Shown here in pieces: positions 9,708 to 24,700 of a DNA stretch of 64,000 bases; position 1 is the first letter of the stretch, and every line of letters starts with the position of its first letter. The notes under the pieces were generated by a model, which made no database searches, was not told the origin of the DNA, and saw only the letters and a list, made by a program, of their open reading frames with translations. A program made the translations under genes and the position numbers. This DNA comes from Antedon bifida. Its lineage: Eukaryota > Echinodermata > Crinoidea > Comatulida > Antedonidae. The stretch spans positions 32,412,285-32,476,284 of the forward strand of contig OY727097.1 in NCBI GenBank assembly GCA_963402885.1. Direction: 5' to 3'.

Positions 9708-12700
9708 TCATTTTAATAGGAGATAAAATGACCAGTACATTATATTAAATGTAATAAAGATGCAAGGAAAGAGTATCCTTGCCCATTTATCAATGATATT
9801 AACATCTTTTATACCTGGAACCCTTATTCTTGGTCTCCGTTTATTTCTTTTTATAGGATTATTTATTTTTCTTGGACAATATACAATGTTGTGGTTGGTC
9901 CGTCGACCATCAATGCTTGTTTTGCGTCGATGTTTTAGGCCTAGTGTCGGTGTTCTACTTGGACCATCAAGTCCATTTAAGGTGTCCACATGAAATCCGG
10001 ATTCCTCTTCTTCATCTTGCTGCTGTGAAAGACGTTTTCCTACACTTTGATTGGTCGGTATCTGTTGGGATAAAATGTTACGTTATTCAGAAATTATTTT
10101 TAAAATTAATTCTTAATTGTTCTTATGGTAACGAATGAATTGTTTATTAAGTTTCTTTTTTAACCTTTGTCTTTTTGTTATATATTACTGTTTATATTGT
10201 CTTGTTATGTGACACACTATTTTATACTAGTGGCCACATAGTTATTTATTTCACAAAGTTAAAACTATACTGCAAAGCTCTAACAAATAAATGTTAAAAC
10301 TATACTGCAAAGCTCTAACAAATAAATGTTATGGCCCATCGTTTCTACTCTAGGCTAAATGAAACAAAATTAATGTGACTATCATAATTTACATGGAAGG
10401 CGGTCGTCATAATTTATTTGGATCTATTTTAAATTTATCTACACACATTTCTCATCTCCACATCGGTTAACTTATTGTATTGTATTAGTAATATTTCTAA
10501 AAAATACTTGCTTCTGTATAATAACTATAATAGGTGGATCTTGGATTGGGTAAAATCTTTGTCTTCTCCTCTTGTTGTTTTTTCTTTTTTTGTAGTGACC
10601 AATAACTAAAGTTGACGAGCGCGTATTCTAGGAGGGCAGCAAAGACAAAAGCGAAGCACGTGACCAGATAGATATCTATGGCTTTGATATATGAAATTCT
10701 TGGAAGTGTCTGACGGACGCTGATTGTTGTCATTGTTAATACCGTTGTGATACCTATAAAGATAAATGTTACATCAAATATGTAGTTTTAATTCCACAAA
10801 TATTATTTTTTAGAATGCTTACAAACTGGAAATGTTAATGTTGAGATCAGATTAATGTATCTAGAACAATAATATGGTTTACTCTTACGATTTCAAGATA
10901 ATTTCAGGAAAGTAATATATAAGTTAGCTCTCAATAATATTTCGGTCAAAATGTCTAGTCTAGGCAATTAGCCGTAATAATCGTAAACTCATTATTTAAT
11001 TAAGATTATTCTTGTCATATATTTTTCCAATAGGCCCTACGGTTTTACAAATAATATTCCATTTACAAAATGTATAAATGTCTTTATTTTCTTGGTTTTC
11101 CTCACATTGTGAACGTTCATAATTATTAAGAAACATCTTCACCCAATACTCGGTGTATGTATACTTACTATTCCTCACATTGTGAACGTTCATCATAATT
11201 ATTAAGAAACATCTTCACCCAATACTCGGTGTAAGCACATGCATGCATGAAACCATTTTTTGACTTTGCCAAATGATTATTTCATGCACTTCTGGTTAAT
11301 ATGAAGAAGCTCTGGTGTGTGTGGGTTAAGCTTAGATTAATGAAATATTGTGAAATTGTAATAGTTCCCTTTAGAAGATTTACCTACCATAGCATATTAT
11401 GTAACAATAATACACATGTTACATAGAAAGCTTTATAGTTTTACAAATCTAAAAGAAACATTATTTAAAAAGAAAATTTTAGTGATATGATGTTAGCTAT
11501 GTTATTTAATAAGATTTTACCGAAATGAAATCATGATTGTTGAGTTCGTCCTTTGAAATAAAAACCAAAGCATTATCTGCATACTGTAGGCCTATGTTAA
11601 CCAATTTAAAAATCAAAATGACCGATAAATTATGAATTGAACTGTGCCACCGTCTAACACGACCACTTTAAAATGTGTTGAAATTAGTTATCGCGTATCC
11701 TTGTGTTTTTACTTGAGCAAAATAATCATTCAGATGTATATTTTGAGTTTTAATACAGTTAAATTATATATTTGCATAATTTATTTAATATATACTTTTA
11801 TCTATGCTACGTGCTCTGGTCTTCACTTCATAATGTTAAAAAATAAGGATGTTAAAGATGAGTGTGCGTACTGAAATGTAATAGAACAAACACGCAACAG
11901 ATAACACACACATCTAAACAGATGAATAAGAATCAATTGTTATTTAAATTTAGTATGAACCCCGCTACAAAATAAACATGATGCTCTTTCTTCATGAAAT
12001 AGTGTATCTAATAAGCTCATGCAGCTGAGTGGTACCGTTAGATTGCGCTTACCGAGGGCAACTCTAGCTGAGGTGGCTTCGTGGTTAATCCAAAAAGCAA
12101 CCCACGACAATATGACGATCAGATTCGATGGAAGAAACGTTTGAAGGATGAAAAAACTTATATTTCTGCGCATCCGAAAAATTAAAGACAGGCGGGGGTA
12201 CTGACCTGGATTTTGAAAGAAAAAAATATCTGTAACTTCATAAAACAAATTTTAACGACGATTCACCCGATCGTGTTACACTATTCTGATTTAAATATTA
12301 AAAACATTTTGGATTGCACGTGCGCGCCACAAACGTAATTTAGCACTGCCAACGCCATTTCAGCATTTCGCGACTTTACAAAAGAAATATTTAATGAGTG
12401 TAACACACGAAGGTGAATCGTCACAGCAATGTGTCGTCCTTACCAAGGGCAACCCTAGCGGCCGTAGCCTCATGGTTGATCCAGAATGCGACCCACGATA
12501 AGATTACAATCAGAGTACATGGTAGAAATGTTTGCAGTGCATGAGAGCCTATGTTACGACGCATCTGAAACGCTATGCTCAAACGCGAGTAATCACCTGA
12601 AAAGAGAGGTCAACCACTAATAACTTAACATGTTAACATTGTTGACATAACTCACCTCTGAGTGTATCAATATACAAATTAATAATTTATGGAATTATAT

Positions 12701-15700
12701 ATAATCCGTACGTTGTGGAACACTGGTTTTCAAAGGTTATTCTTTAATTCATTTATTTATATTGATAATATTGAAACAATAACATGTTACTATACCTGTG
12801 GAAAAGTTTTGAACCTTAGCTTGAACACTATAATCAACTAACGTAAACTGAGCCATGTCAATGTTCTCTGTACCTTCGATAGAGTTGTCACCGTACTCCC
12901 ACCGATACATTATGTCTTCTGTTGTATACCCATCTAATACCATAAAGAACAATGCATTGTTATCAATCAATCTAACTAATGTCAAACTGCGGTTGAAACA
13001 ATTAGATAATCACGGTACTAACAAATTATTTGTAGAAAACAAAATACAAAGATGGGCTTATGTTTAAATCTTTGATGACTACCAAAAATCAGGTCAGTCA
13101 CTACATCAAGTCGAGTTTTCAAATCATTTTATAATCCTTCATATTCTTGCTCTTATATTTGTAACATGTGAACAACATTATTTACTTTATCTCAAACGTC
13201 ATTGTCCAGTTAATCTGTATTTGTTATTCCTTTCATTGTGTTTATATCAATACTTTCGTCCAAGCTTAGATAAGATTAATTTAATTTGAAAATTATAAAA
13301 TAATAGAATACTTTATGATAGTTATAGTTTTAAAACATTTTAGAAAATTAGAAAGCACCGTATTTGTAACGTGATTGCCTAAAGTCATCTCAATGTATGT
13401 CATGTTGTGATTATGCGAACACTAAAATAATAATTTTTATTTATCCTCCTAATATATTAAGTATGCCAGTTTATTTTCTTAACATCCATTACTTGACGTA
13501 ATGGATGAAAGGATATGATATTATATTCGGATCAAATAATCATAACAATAGGTATACTTACAACTTTCAATTTCTAACGTACAGTTTTGTTCATCCATTG
13601 GATAGTGTTGTAAGTCCATCATACACGATGCCACTGTTGTAATCCTAAAATAATCATTATATTAATGAATTACATTACACAAATGTGACGCAACCATAAA
13701 TCATGTATCGATTGTCTTAACCAGGTGAAACATTCAGAAATCCGCGTTGATTAGCTTATCATAATGCATGTGGACTTTTTAACAGTCAATTAATCAATTA
13801 TAAATTGTTCAATGTAATAGGAAATGTAAAGAACCACTACGATAATAAAGCAATTGAACCGTTAGAAACATTCTCACATTAGTCATTAGATAGTAATTCT
13901 ACATTGAGCAGCATGTCAACATTTGGTAACTTAGTTTACTATAGACCATATGAAATGTAAAGACCAACCACTACGATAATAAAGCAATTGAACCGTTAGA
14001 AACATTCTCACATTAGTCATTAGATAGTAATTCTACATTGAGCAGCATGTCAACATTTGGTAACTTAGTTTACTATAGACCGTATGAAATGTAAAGAACC
14101 ACTACGATAATAAAGCAATTGAACCGTTAGAAACATTCTCACATTAGTCATTAGATAGTAATTCTACATTGAGCAGCATGTCAACATTTGGTAACTTAGT
14201 TTACTATAGACCATATGAAATGTAAAGACCAACCACTACGATAATAAAGCAATTGAACCGTTAGAAACATTCTCACATTAGTCATTAGATAGTAATTCTA
14301 CATTGAGCAGCATGTCAACATTTGGTAACTTAGTTTACTATAGACCATATGAAATGTAAAGACCAACCACTACGATAATAAAGCAATTGAACCGTTAGAA
14401 ACATTCTCACATTAGTCATTAGATAGTAATTCTACATTGAACAGCATGTCAACATTTGGTAACTTAGTTTACTATAGACCATATGAAATGTAAAGACCAA
14501 CCACTACGATAATAAAGCAATTGAACCGTTAGAAACATTCTCACATTTAGTCATTAGATAGTAATTCTACATTGAACAGCATGTTAACATTTGGTAACTT
14601 AGTTTACTATAGACCATATGAAATGTAAAGAACCACTACGATAATAAAGCAATTGAACCGTTAGAAACATTCTCACTCTCCCTCTCTCTCTCTCCCCAAA
14701 CGTTTCTGTCACTCCGCTTTCCACGATTTGTTTCCATATTTCTCTGTTTTGGGCAGGATGGTTTGTTATTTTTCTAAAGTCTATATTTTTTCTATTTAAA
14801 TCTTTTAATTTGGTTTATCCAGTTTTCTTTTGGTCTTCCTGGCGGTTACTTTCTTTTCAGTTTCCTTCATTGCTTGTTTAATTTGCGTATCGTCCAATAG
14901 TCTAATTATATGGCCATTCCATTTTAATCTTCTGCGATTAATTCTTTTACTCCATTCTTCTTGTCTAATTGTGTCATTAGTCATTAGATATATTAATTCT
15001 ACATTGATCAGCTCTTTTCAACATTTGGGTACTCGGTTATACCAATTAAACAAGATACAACCTCAAATAGACCACAGAAAGTCCACATTTCTAATTCTCT
15101 ATCCTTTGGACACAAACACAAAACAAGTATTTATAAATAGAAAAGCAGAAATACCTTAACCCATATAAAATTGTTCCATCGTAATGTAGCCGAATGAGGC
15201 GGTTTTTAACCGTTATATCATGCACGAAAGACCTTTTGTCATTTACAAAGTATGTATCTGGAACCCATATATTATCTGCTTGTCTCCCATCCAGGGATAT
15301 GTTGCCGAGCTCTTTTGTGTATTGTAGTCGTTTGTCTTGCCAGTACTGTCGGAAGTACATTGTGATTGTATATTCCTGTAAAAACAAAACATGGTATTTA
15401 AGTTATTATTTATGTATTTTAGGTACCGTACTAGCCTCTGGACTATCTGGAGCTCGTGGGTTCTAGTTATCAAGTTAGTGAGTGGGAATTACGCCAGAGT
15501 ATAGGGCAAAACATCGATTAATATCTCTCCATTTATATTAAAGATGTATTGTCCCCCTGAAAAAATATTCTTAAACAAATTTGTGTTGAATATTCCATTT
15601 TAATGTAACATAATAGTTATCCACTTTGACCAAAAATTGTATTTACCTGAAAAAAAAATGTAATTTAAAGCAAAAAATGGTCAAAAAATGGTCAAATTGG

Positions 15701-18700
15701 CTGCAAGCCAATGGATTTTTGGTTGAATTTAACCATTTATTTTGTCATTTTATAAGTGAAAACATAATTTTTTTTGTTTTTTCTATGGAAGTGATTAACT
15801 TTATTAAAACTACAAAATAACATATTCAAAGTATGATTTAATTAATCTTCATTTTTCATGTTTTTGGGGTACAATACATCTTTAATGAATACGTAACCTC
15901 TATTTACATTTATTTAGTTTAAGTATTGTTTTTCATTATCCAAAATTATTTGTTATGTTAATTTTCCTTGTTATGAATAATAATGAATATGGTATTATTT
16001 CATTGTTATATACAAGGTAGTCGGCAATATAACTACAATTTTGAAAATTAATGTATGTACGGTATTCAAGGATCAATGTTTTTAATTTGATATGTCTTGA
16101 ACTGACAACATTGAGTAGCCTTACAGATGCTGAGGTTATGGTTTTATGTAACTCGACGCGAGTAGAATTACGAAGATTCTCTCTGATTTGTTATTAATAA
16201 CGTAATATTGTATATAATTCAGGAACGATGAAACTATCGTTCTCCTTACCGCTAGTCACGTGCCCATGGGCGGCATAGCTAACACACAGCTTTGCGAAAT
16301 ACGTTGGAAACAATATCTAATTTATTGGTATGCAAATTCCGTTGATAGTACATCTTATCGGGTAATTATGTAACCAATTATTCACCAAATCGATTATATT
16401 CAATTAAGTGGATAATAATCACTCCTTATGATAATTTACTTGTATCGGTATCTACAATGAAAACAGCACCCTTACATCTCAATTGAATATTATTAATATA
16501 TATATATATTCAGCCGATTCTTACGGTCATATCATGTCTGGAATAAAACAACATACCTATCTTTCACCCGATTCTTACGGCCATATTATCATCAGCAGTT
16601 TCTTAAACAACGATTGCGATTATGTTATTTTTATGCTAAATGTAAATGACTTAAAACAAAAGTTTCTACCATTTCAAAATAAAAAAAAAATATATATAAA
16701 AAGTCATGCGGCTCCAACATAAGGAAGGGACATGAAACTAATTATTTAACAAAATAATTGGCAGAAGCCCTTTTGCAACACATAATCATAAATATTTTAG
16801 CCGATTTACAAGATGTTGCAGTAAAGACAAGATATTACCCGGGGCATGTTTGTACGAGAGCTGTAACTACAATTTATCCGATGCAATATTAAGCCTGTAT
16901 TGGGTTTCAAATCAATCGAAATATTCTTCTAACGAAATACCGCTGGCGATAGTTGAGATGATCATACTTAGGTATATATTGCTCCAACAATTTTGGTTGA
17001 TAAAATGTTGAATAATTACTGTCCTTATACGAACATGTCGATGTATTTTTCTATTTAATATAGCATGTTATACGTATAGTTATGATGATGATGATAATTA
17101 TGATAGGTATTATTACCGTCGTGGTTATCATCTAAATAATTTAACACTACCACCCATGTATCAAGCCTATGTTGTTGGTTGAGAATTACTATAACTTCGG
17201 TTTGTACTCAAACACAATTTGTAGGACTATTATAAAAAAACATCAGTTCACTCATTTTGAATAAAGAGTATTAAACGATAAATTAATTAAACTAATCATG
17301 TCTCGCTTGCTATTGATAATTGTTATAAAGGCGTGATATGACTAAATGACTGAAGTGTCTCGTTACGGTACGTCAAAGAAAATAATTAACACAAATTGGA
17401 TTGCATTTGTATAAGAATAAAATGTATTACCATATTGACTTCAGAGAAGCTATTGATACTGGCTATTTCCATATCGACGCCAACCATAACCGCAGGACCT
17501 GTAAATAGATAATAAAGTTAAACAAGATTTCATTAGCAGATCTTCAGAAAATTATGAATCTTCTTCCGTTGAATTTCTAATAGTGGATTTAATAAATTTG
17601 TCTACTTATCTACATAAACAACGAATATCAGCATGTGAGTATTGGCATTGCCTGATAAAGATAAAAAATCCCTTTTTTAAATCATCAATCCTGCACTGAT
17701 CTTTATTCAACAATATCAGAGAAACACAATTTAGGATTTAGCTAAAATAGTATAATTATTTATGTCAATATTAATATTAAAGTTAAGCTATTTGAAACAC
17801 TTTTTATGTTGATTATTTTTGGCAAACGTTGACTGCTTCCTTGAGATGTTGAAATATATTATTACTGATGAATTAAAATTAATTACAATCGATCATAATT
17901 GTCAGAAATATTATGTAATAAATGGCTGACAATTCAACTGGGAACCATTTTATATATACTTACTTTTGGTTAATTGCTTTCCAAGATCCAATGTAAAAAT
18001 ACAATATATAATTGTTTTAGTTGATATTACTTATATGCGTTTATGTGGTTTTCATGTCTTGATTTTATCTTGCCCGAGTCATGATTTCATTTTAGGTGGG
18101 TTAAATTATGATTGTTATAAGATAACCGATCAGTTAATTGTATTTGAATAATAATAATAATACTGTTTGAGATGTTTATCAATATATTTTGATATTATTT
18201 ATGACTAGTTTAATTATTTCCATATTGTAAATATTCAAGATTAAATACGATATTATTTTAAAACCCTGTGAGACCTTACTCCTTTAATTAAAGCAATACA
18301 TGTGTCCTTTCCTGACCCGTTGGTGAAGAATTTAAAATAGCTATTTGTACTCATTATAACACAGAGTGTATTGCCCTATACATGCCGACAACTTCAGCTG
18401 TTGCTAGTGGAAAGTAGGGGGCCTGGTAACGTCATATTGAAATGAATTTACTTGCTGAGATTACTAAACAGATGTATAAATTAATGAAGGTGCAAAATAA
18501 ACACAGTAATAACAGACTATTAGACTACCGTCACATAGAGCTGTTTGAAATCGTCTAACTATCGCACTTTGGTGCACGTCTTTTCTGAACTCGTGTAAGT
18601 CGACATTGACAATGAAAGACCTACAAAAGCTTCCACTCAGCTTTAGAATTGATTGAACTTGTTTCTTTAGTAATCTATCCTTGTATTTGCACAGTACCGT

Positions 18701-21700
18701 GCATGTCAACATAAATGTCAGTATTGGTGATTTAGTTATGGCAAATAATGCAAGCAGTGGTAAATAATATTTTAAAAATCCCGTAAAGATACTTTATGAG
18801 TTCAATGTAAACTGAAAACCTTTTCCGTTGGCAATACTATTGTTGAGATACTATACACGCTATAATTATATAAATTCAAACACAGCTCGATCGTAGCTTG
18901 AAAGTATTATGATGTTATTAACTCCGTTTAGTAGTCTAATTTGTAAAAATAGTTAATTATAGTAGTCAGTAATTACGGTACCCTTTGCTCAAATATCATA
19001 GGTAGATTCTTGATCAGTTGATTTCAGCTATTATTACTGAAATGCCATTGTATTAATAGATAATGTTACGAACGATACGATATTATTTATTGTCATTTTA
19101 ACAACAAGGTAACAAATGATTTACATGCAATGTACAATGAATACAAAAAAGCGTTTAACCAATGAATCTAAAGAGATCTTACGAACTTACTATTAAATAC
19201 GTGAATGATTGTCGGCAACGTTTAGTGTTTTGATTCAGAGTGATAAGTCTACCTACCAGTTTGGCTAAGCTTAAAGAATTTATTTAGCTAATGTTATCTT
19301 ACGTAAATTACGTATTATAAGCCTGAGAGTCATAGAATAGGTACAGTTTATTATAGGCCTATATTCACTGTACCATTGTGTAGTGCTCTGAAAATGTGGA
19401 AATTATGCCTACTGAGTTGAGTTGCTATGAGATGGCTACCATTTTATAAAATATGTAGAATCGTGGAAAACAAACACAAATTTACCCTAGGGATGACATT
19501 CAATTAGAAAGCAAATGGAGTAAATATATGTTCCCCTTTCTTAATTGTATTATATTACGTAAATATGTTCATCGACCTCTCTGTTAGCAATTATTGTAAA
19601 TGAAACTTATACACTTTCAAAACTGGGGGTGCATGTTTGCTTCTCTACTCTTTTTAATCCAGATAATTGGTCAATCTGTCTTTAATATACATAATTAACT
19701 ATTTATATAAGACATTATATTAAACAATACCAGCATGATAGAAGTGCAGGTGTCATAAATACACATCCTTGTAACTTAAAGACAAATCAATATTTAGAAA
19801 AAGAATTCAAATAAGAACAAAATCAAATTCCATTTTTAGTATTCTTATATGAAATAAAAGCAAGATTTTATAGCTTACAATATATGCTGTAATATAAATA
19901 ACGAACTAATATAGTTTTTAAAATGTGAAATTTAACAGATATGCGTAATGAAACTTACAGCAGTAATCAATACAACGAAGCATGCCAGAGTGATAAATGT
20001 CCCAATATATTATGTATTCTAAACCGTAATATTGAAAAGCAATATTTCCATCATGAACTTAATTAATTTATGAACACTGAATTTCAAATATTGAAATACA
20101 AAATTGAATAATAAATCTTGGTTTTATCAACCAGAAATTATTTAAACATTGTTTTTTTATTATCGGTTATAATTCATTGCTTCGATAGTTCAATGTCAAC
20201 GTCTAGAGTTCATTCTTTGTGTGTATGCATTTTAAGGAGTCTTGTAGTTCATGCATTTAAGCATCCTTCTTTTATTACGTCGTCACGCTTCTATCCACTT
20301 TTAACGCAGAATATCACTCATGTATGATATTTACAAAAAATATCGTGGTGTGATTCGACATGGTCAACTGGTGTATGTGTGAATTTTTAGTATCGAAATA
20401 AACAATATACTAGTAAACACAATGTGTAATCTTAAAACAGAACAACAATAATTGGATGTGAACATGCAATACATCAATTTAATAAATATAAACATTATAA
20501 ACATAGTACACATTGAATAACAGCGTTGCCCTAACAACCGACAAACACCCATTTAATACTCAATATTAATAGAAAACGTGATGTATCCGTGAACAGAATT
20601 GTTAATATTCTGCTTCAATATACGTTTGAACAATACCGTTAGTTTGTTATTACAACAGCGTCTTTTGAAAAAAGGTAGCTATTTATTATATAAGCATAAA
20701 CGACGGTCTTTATTGTTATTATATCATATTATTTTATGCGTTCGTAGTCATTAATACACTGAATTGCACTTGTCTATTGTGCAGTGCATCTTGTTATTGT
20801 AATTAATTAACTAATTTTGCTAAATTTCTGCTGAATATAAAGTAACATCAATAACCTCATTTATTAGTGTTCATTGTGTTGTAGTATACAGGTAAATGGC
20901 AATAATGGGCTAACGTACGTCGTTATCGTTTTTCATCAATAGTTTTTACAAACCGCGATCCTGGATATCAATCTTAAGTTCCATAGTTGGAATTTTTGGC
21001 TAAGAAGATTATATTTTGCGTAAATTTTAACCAACATGAAAAGAAAAAAATACTAGAATGTATTGAATTCCATTAATACAACCAATAACAGTTTAAACAA
21101 CATCATCAACAACAAGATGCAGTCGTACTTTGTGCACGCGTACGTCCTACCACATGGTGAGTTTTAACAGTTTCTAAATACGCCATAGTGCCAGAAACAT
21201 TATTATGTATTGATTCAAACCTGGTGCTATCAGTTATCTTGAATCTAACTCGTGCGACAAATGCGATGAGAAACATGATATTACAATAATTAAATTATTA
21301 TACTGTTCAATGTTTAGAATACTTCTAAATATGCCGCATACCATCGCCTAACAAAATTGAATGACAATGCTAAATGCAAGTGTTGTTTGTTAATGCGATT
21401 GAAACAATTCGATTTTAATATTCCAAGGTTTATTATAAAAAAAATGGATAAATATTACATAATGCAGAGTATGTCGGACATGTTTCTCAAGTCAATAAAT
21501 ATCAACCGTAAACAAATTTGAATTTACACATATATGCGCCTTGAGCACTCTTGAGTGGTATGTGCGCTATAAAAATCCTATTATTATTATTATTATTATT
21601 ATATATACAGTGCAGTTCCGTCAATTTTTCTGAATGTTTTGTTTATTCTAAAAGTGTAACAGAGTCAAATTAAAAAAAGATTCATTCAGTATCAGTATTA

Positions 21701-24700
21701 TCATCCATCATCATCCATTTCATACTGGTTTTATTATTTTAAAAATCCTCATTCATCATGTTTCAATGTATAAGGGCAGTGTAACAAATACGTTAACAGG
21801 CGGCATGGTCTCGCCTTCTTGAATCGATATATAACTATCATAAATTATTGGAGTCTATTGGGCTTATGCAACTAATTTACATTGTTTGCAAACATTGTGA
21901 AGAAAGAGAATATTATTCTCTCATATTTTTACACTATAATGTATAAATTTAAAAGGTCTTCTATGCATGGTCTGTTTTGTTTTTCAACTTCGATTTTTGA
22001 TGAAATGTATATATTTCAGAACGTTTAAGTGTCATTTTTCCGTTCGCCTCTCATTGAGTAAGACGGCAAAATGTTACCACAATCATGGGGGAGATTATCT
22101 CGCGATTATTTTCTGGAATATACGTAAACTCATGCAAACTGTGAATTATCAATTTTTCTTAGTAGATGATGCCACTATTAAAATACTATAAAAATACTAT
22201 AACAAATACTATCTCCAAACTTCGTGCACGTTCAAACTAAATCTAAACTTCGTGCACGTTCAAACTAAATCCAAACTTTATGCACGTTCAAACTAAATCC
22301 AAACTTCGTGCACGTTCAAACTAAATCCAAACTTCGTGCACGTTCAAACTAAATCTAAACTTCGTGCACGTTCAAACTAAATCCAAACTTTGTGCACGTT
22401 CAAACCAAATCCAAACTTCGTGCACGTTCAATCTAAATCCAAACTTCGTGCACGTTCAAACTAAATCTAAACTTCGTGCACGTTCAAACTAAATCCAAAC
22501 TTCGTGCACGTTCAAACTAAATCTAAACTTCGTGCACGTTCAAACTAAATCCAAACTTCGTGCACGTTCAAACTAAATCTAAACTTCGTGCACGTTCAAA
22601 CTAAATCCAAACCTGTGCACGTTCAAACTAAATCCAAACTTCGTGCACGTTCAAACTAAATCCAAACTTCGTGCACGTTCAAACGAAATCCAAACTTCGT
22701 ACACGTTCAAACTAAATCTAAACTTCGTGCACGTTCAAACTAAATCCAAACTTCGTGCACGTTCAAACTAAATCTAAACTTCGTGCACGTTCAAACTAAA
22801 TCCAAACTTCGTGCACGTTCAAACTAAATCCAAACTTCGTTCACGTTCAAACTAAATCCAAACTTCGTACACGTTCAAACTAAATCCAAACTTCGTGCAC
22901 GTTCAATCTACATCCAAACTTCGTGCACGTTCAAACTAAATCCAAACTTCGTGCACGTTCAAAATAACTCTAACTTCGTGCACGTTCACTCAAATTGAAA
23001 AGTTCCTTTCCGTCATCGTGACGCAGATTTACTACAGATATTAAAACGAAGCTATACTTTATTAATTTGGTTAATATTCAAGTATTTCAGTAGTGAGGTG
23101 AGTGAGCGAGGAGCCTAATATTGTTCGCTATTTAAGTATTTCCAATTAAATGTCAATGAGTGTGTGAGTGAGGAGCCTAATATTGTTTCACTATTAAAAT
23201 CCTATTATATCGTATTGAGAAACGTTCAAATCCACTGTTTTTTAGTTGTAGACATGTTATAGCGTTATAACAAACGCCAGTCTATTATTTTTCAGTAAAG
23301 CACCAAATCTATTTGAGTTGTAGACATGTTATAGCGTTATAACAAACGCCAGTCTATCTTTCAGTAAAGCACCAAATCTATTTGAGTTGTAGACATGTCT
23401 ATAGTGTTTAACAAACGCCAGTCTATGTTTCGGTAAAGCACCAAATCTATTTGAGTTGTAGACATGCTATAGCGTTATAACAAACGCCAGTCTATCTTTC
23501 AGTAAAGCACCAAATCTATTTGAGTTGTAGACATGTTATAGCGTTATAACAAACGCCAGTCTATGTTTCGGTAAAGCACCAAATCTATTTGAGTTGTAGA
23601 CATGCTATAGCGTTATAACAAACGCCAGTCTATGTTTCAGTAAAGCACCAAATCTATTTCAGTAGTGAGGTGAGTGAGCGAGGAGCCTAATATTGTTCGC
23701 TATTTAAGTATTTCCAATTAAATGTCAATGAGTGTGTGAGTGAGGAGCCTAATATTGTTTCACTATTAAAATCCTATTATATCGTATTGAGAAACGTTCA
23801 AATCCACTGTTTTTTAGTTGTAGACATGTTATAGCGTTATAACAAACGCCAGTCTATTATTTTTCAGTAAAGCACCAAATCTATTTGAGTTGTAGACATG
23901 TTATAGCGTTATAACAAACGCCAGTCTATCTTTCAGTAAAGCACCAAATCTATTTGAGTTGTAGACATGTCTATAGTGTTTAACAAACGCCAGTCTATGT
24001 TTCGGTAAAGCACCAAATCTATTTGAGTTGTAGACATGCTATAGCGTTATAACAAACGCCAGTCTATCTTTCGGTAAAGCACCAAATCTATTTGAGTTGT
24101 AGACATGCTATAGCGTTATAACAAACGCCAGTCTATGTTTCGGTAAAGCACCAAATCTATTTGAGTTGTAGACATGCTATAGCGTTATAACAAACGCCAG
24201 TCTATGTTTCAGTAAAGCACCAAATCTATTTGAGTTGTAGACATGTTATAGCGTTATAACAAACGCCAGTCTCTCTTTCGGTAAAGCACCAAATCTATTT
24301 GAGTTGTAGACATGCTATAGCGTTTAACAAACGCCAGTCTATGTTTCGGTAAAGCACCAAATCTATTTGAGTTGTAGACATGCTATAGCGTTTAACAAAC
24401 GCCAGTCTATGTTTCGGTAAAGCACCAAATCTATTTGAGTTGTAGACATGCTATAGCGTTTAACAAACGCCAGTCTATGTTTCGGTAAAGCACCAAATCT
24501 ATTTGAGTTGTAGACATGCTATAGTGTTTAACAAACGCCAGTCTATGTTTCGGTAAAGCACCAAATCTATTTGAGTTGTAGACATGCTATAGCGTTTAAC
24601 AAACGCCAGTCTATGTTTCAGTAAAGCACCAAATCTATTTGAGTTGTGGACATGCTATAGTGTTTAACAAACGCCAGTCTATGTTTCGGTAAAGCACCAA

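Noticed and set aside
9238-9748. Overlapping 137- and 141-codon repetitive frames
   Set aside because: Both are read-throughs of the 30-bp minisatellite, open on both strands; no other coding evidence.
18464-18712. 82-codon minus-strand frame in intron 2 as an extra receptor exon
   Set aside because: No Cys-loop receptor similarity; exons 2 and 3 already join in phase without it.
22195-22990. Regular short direct repeats resembling a CRISPR array
   Set aside because: Units are contiguous without unique spacers, and the setting is an intron of an animal gene.
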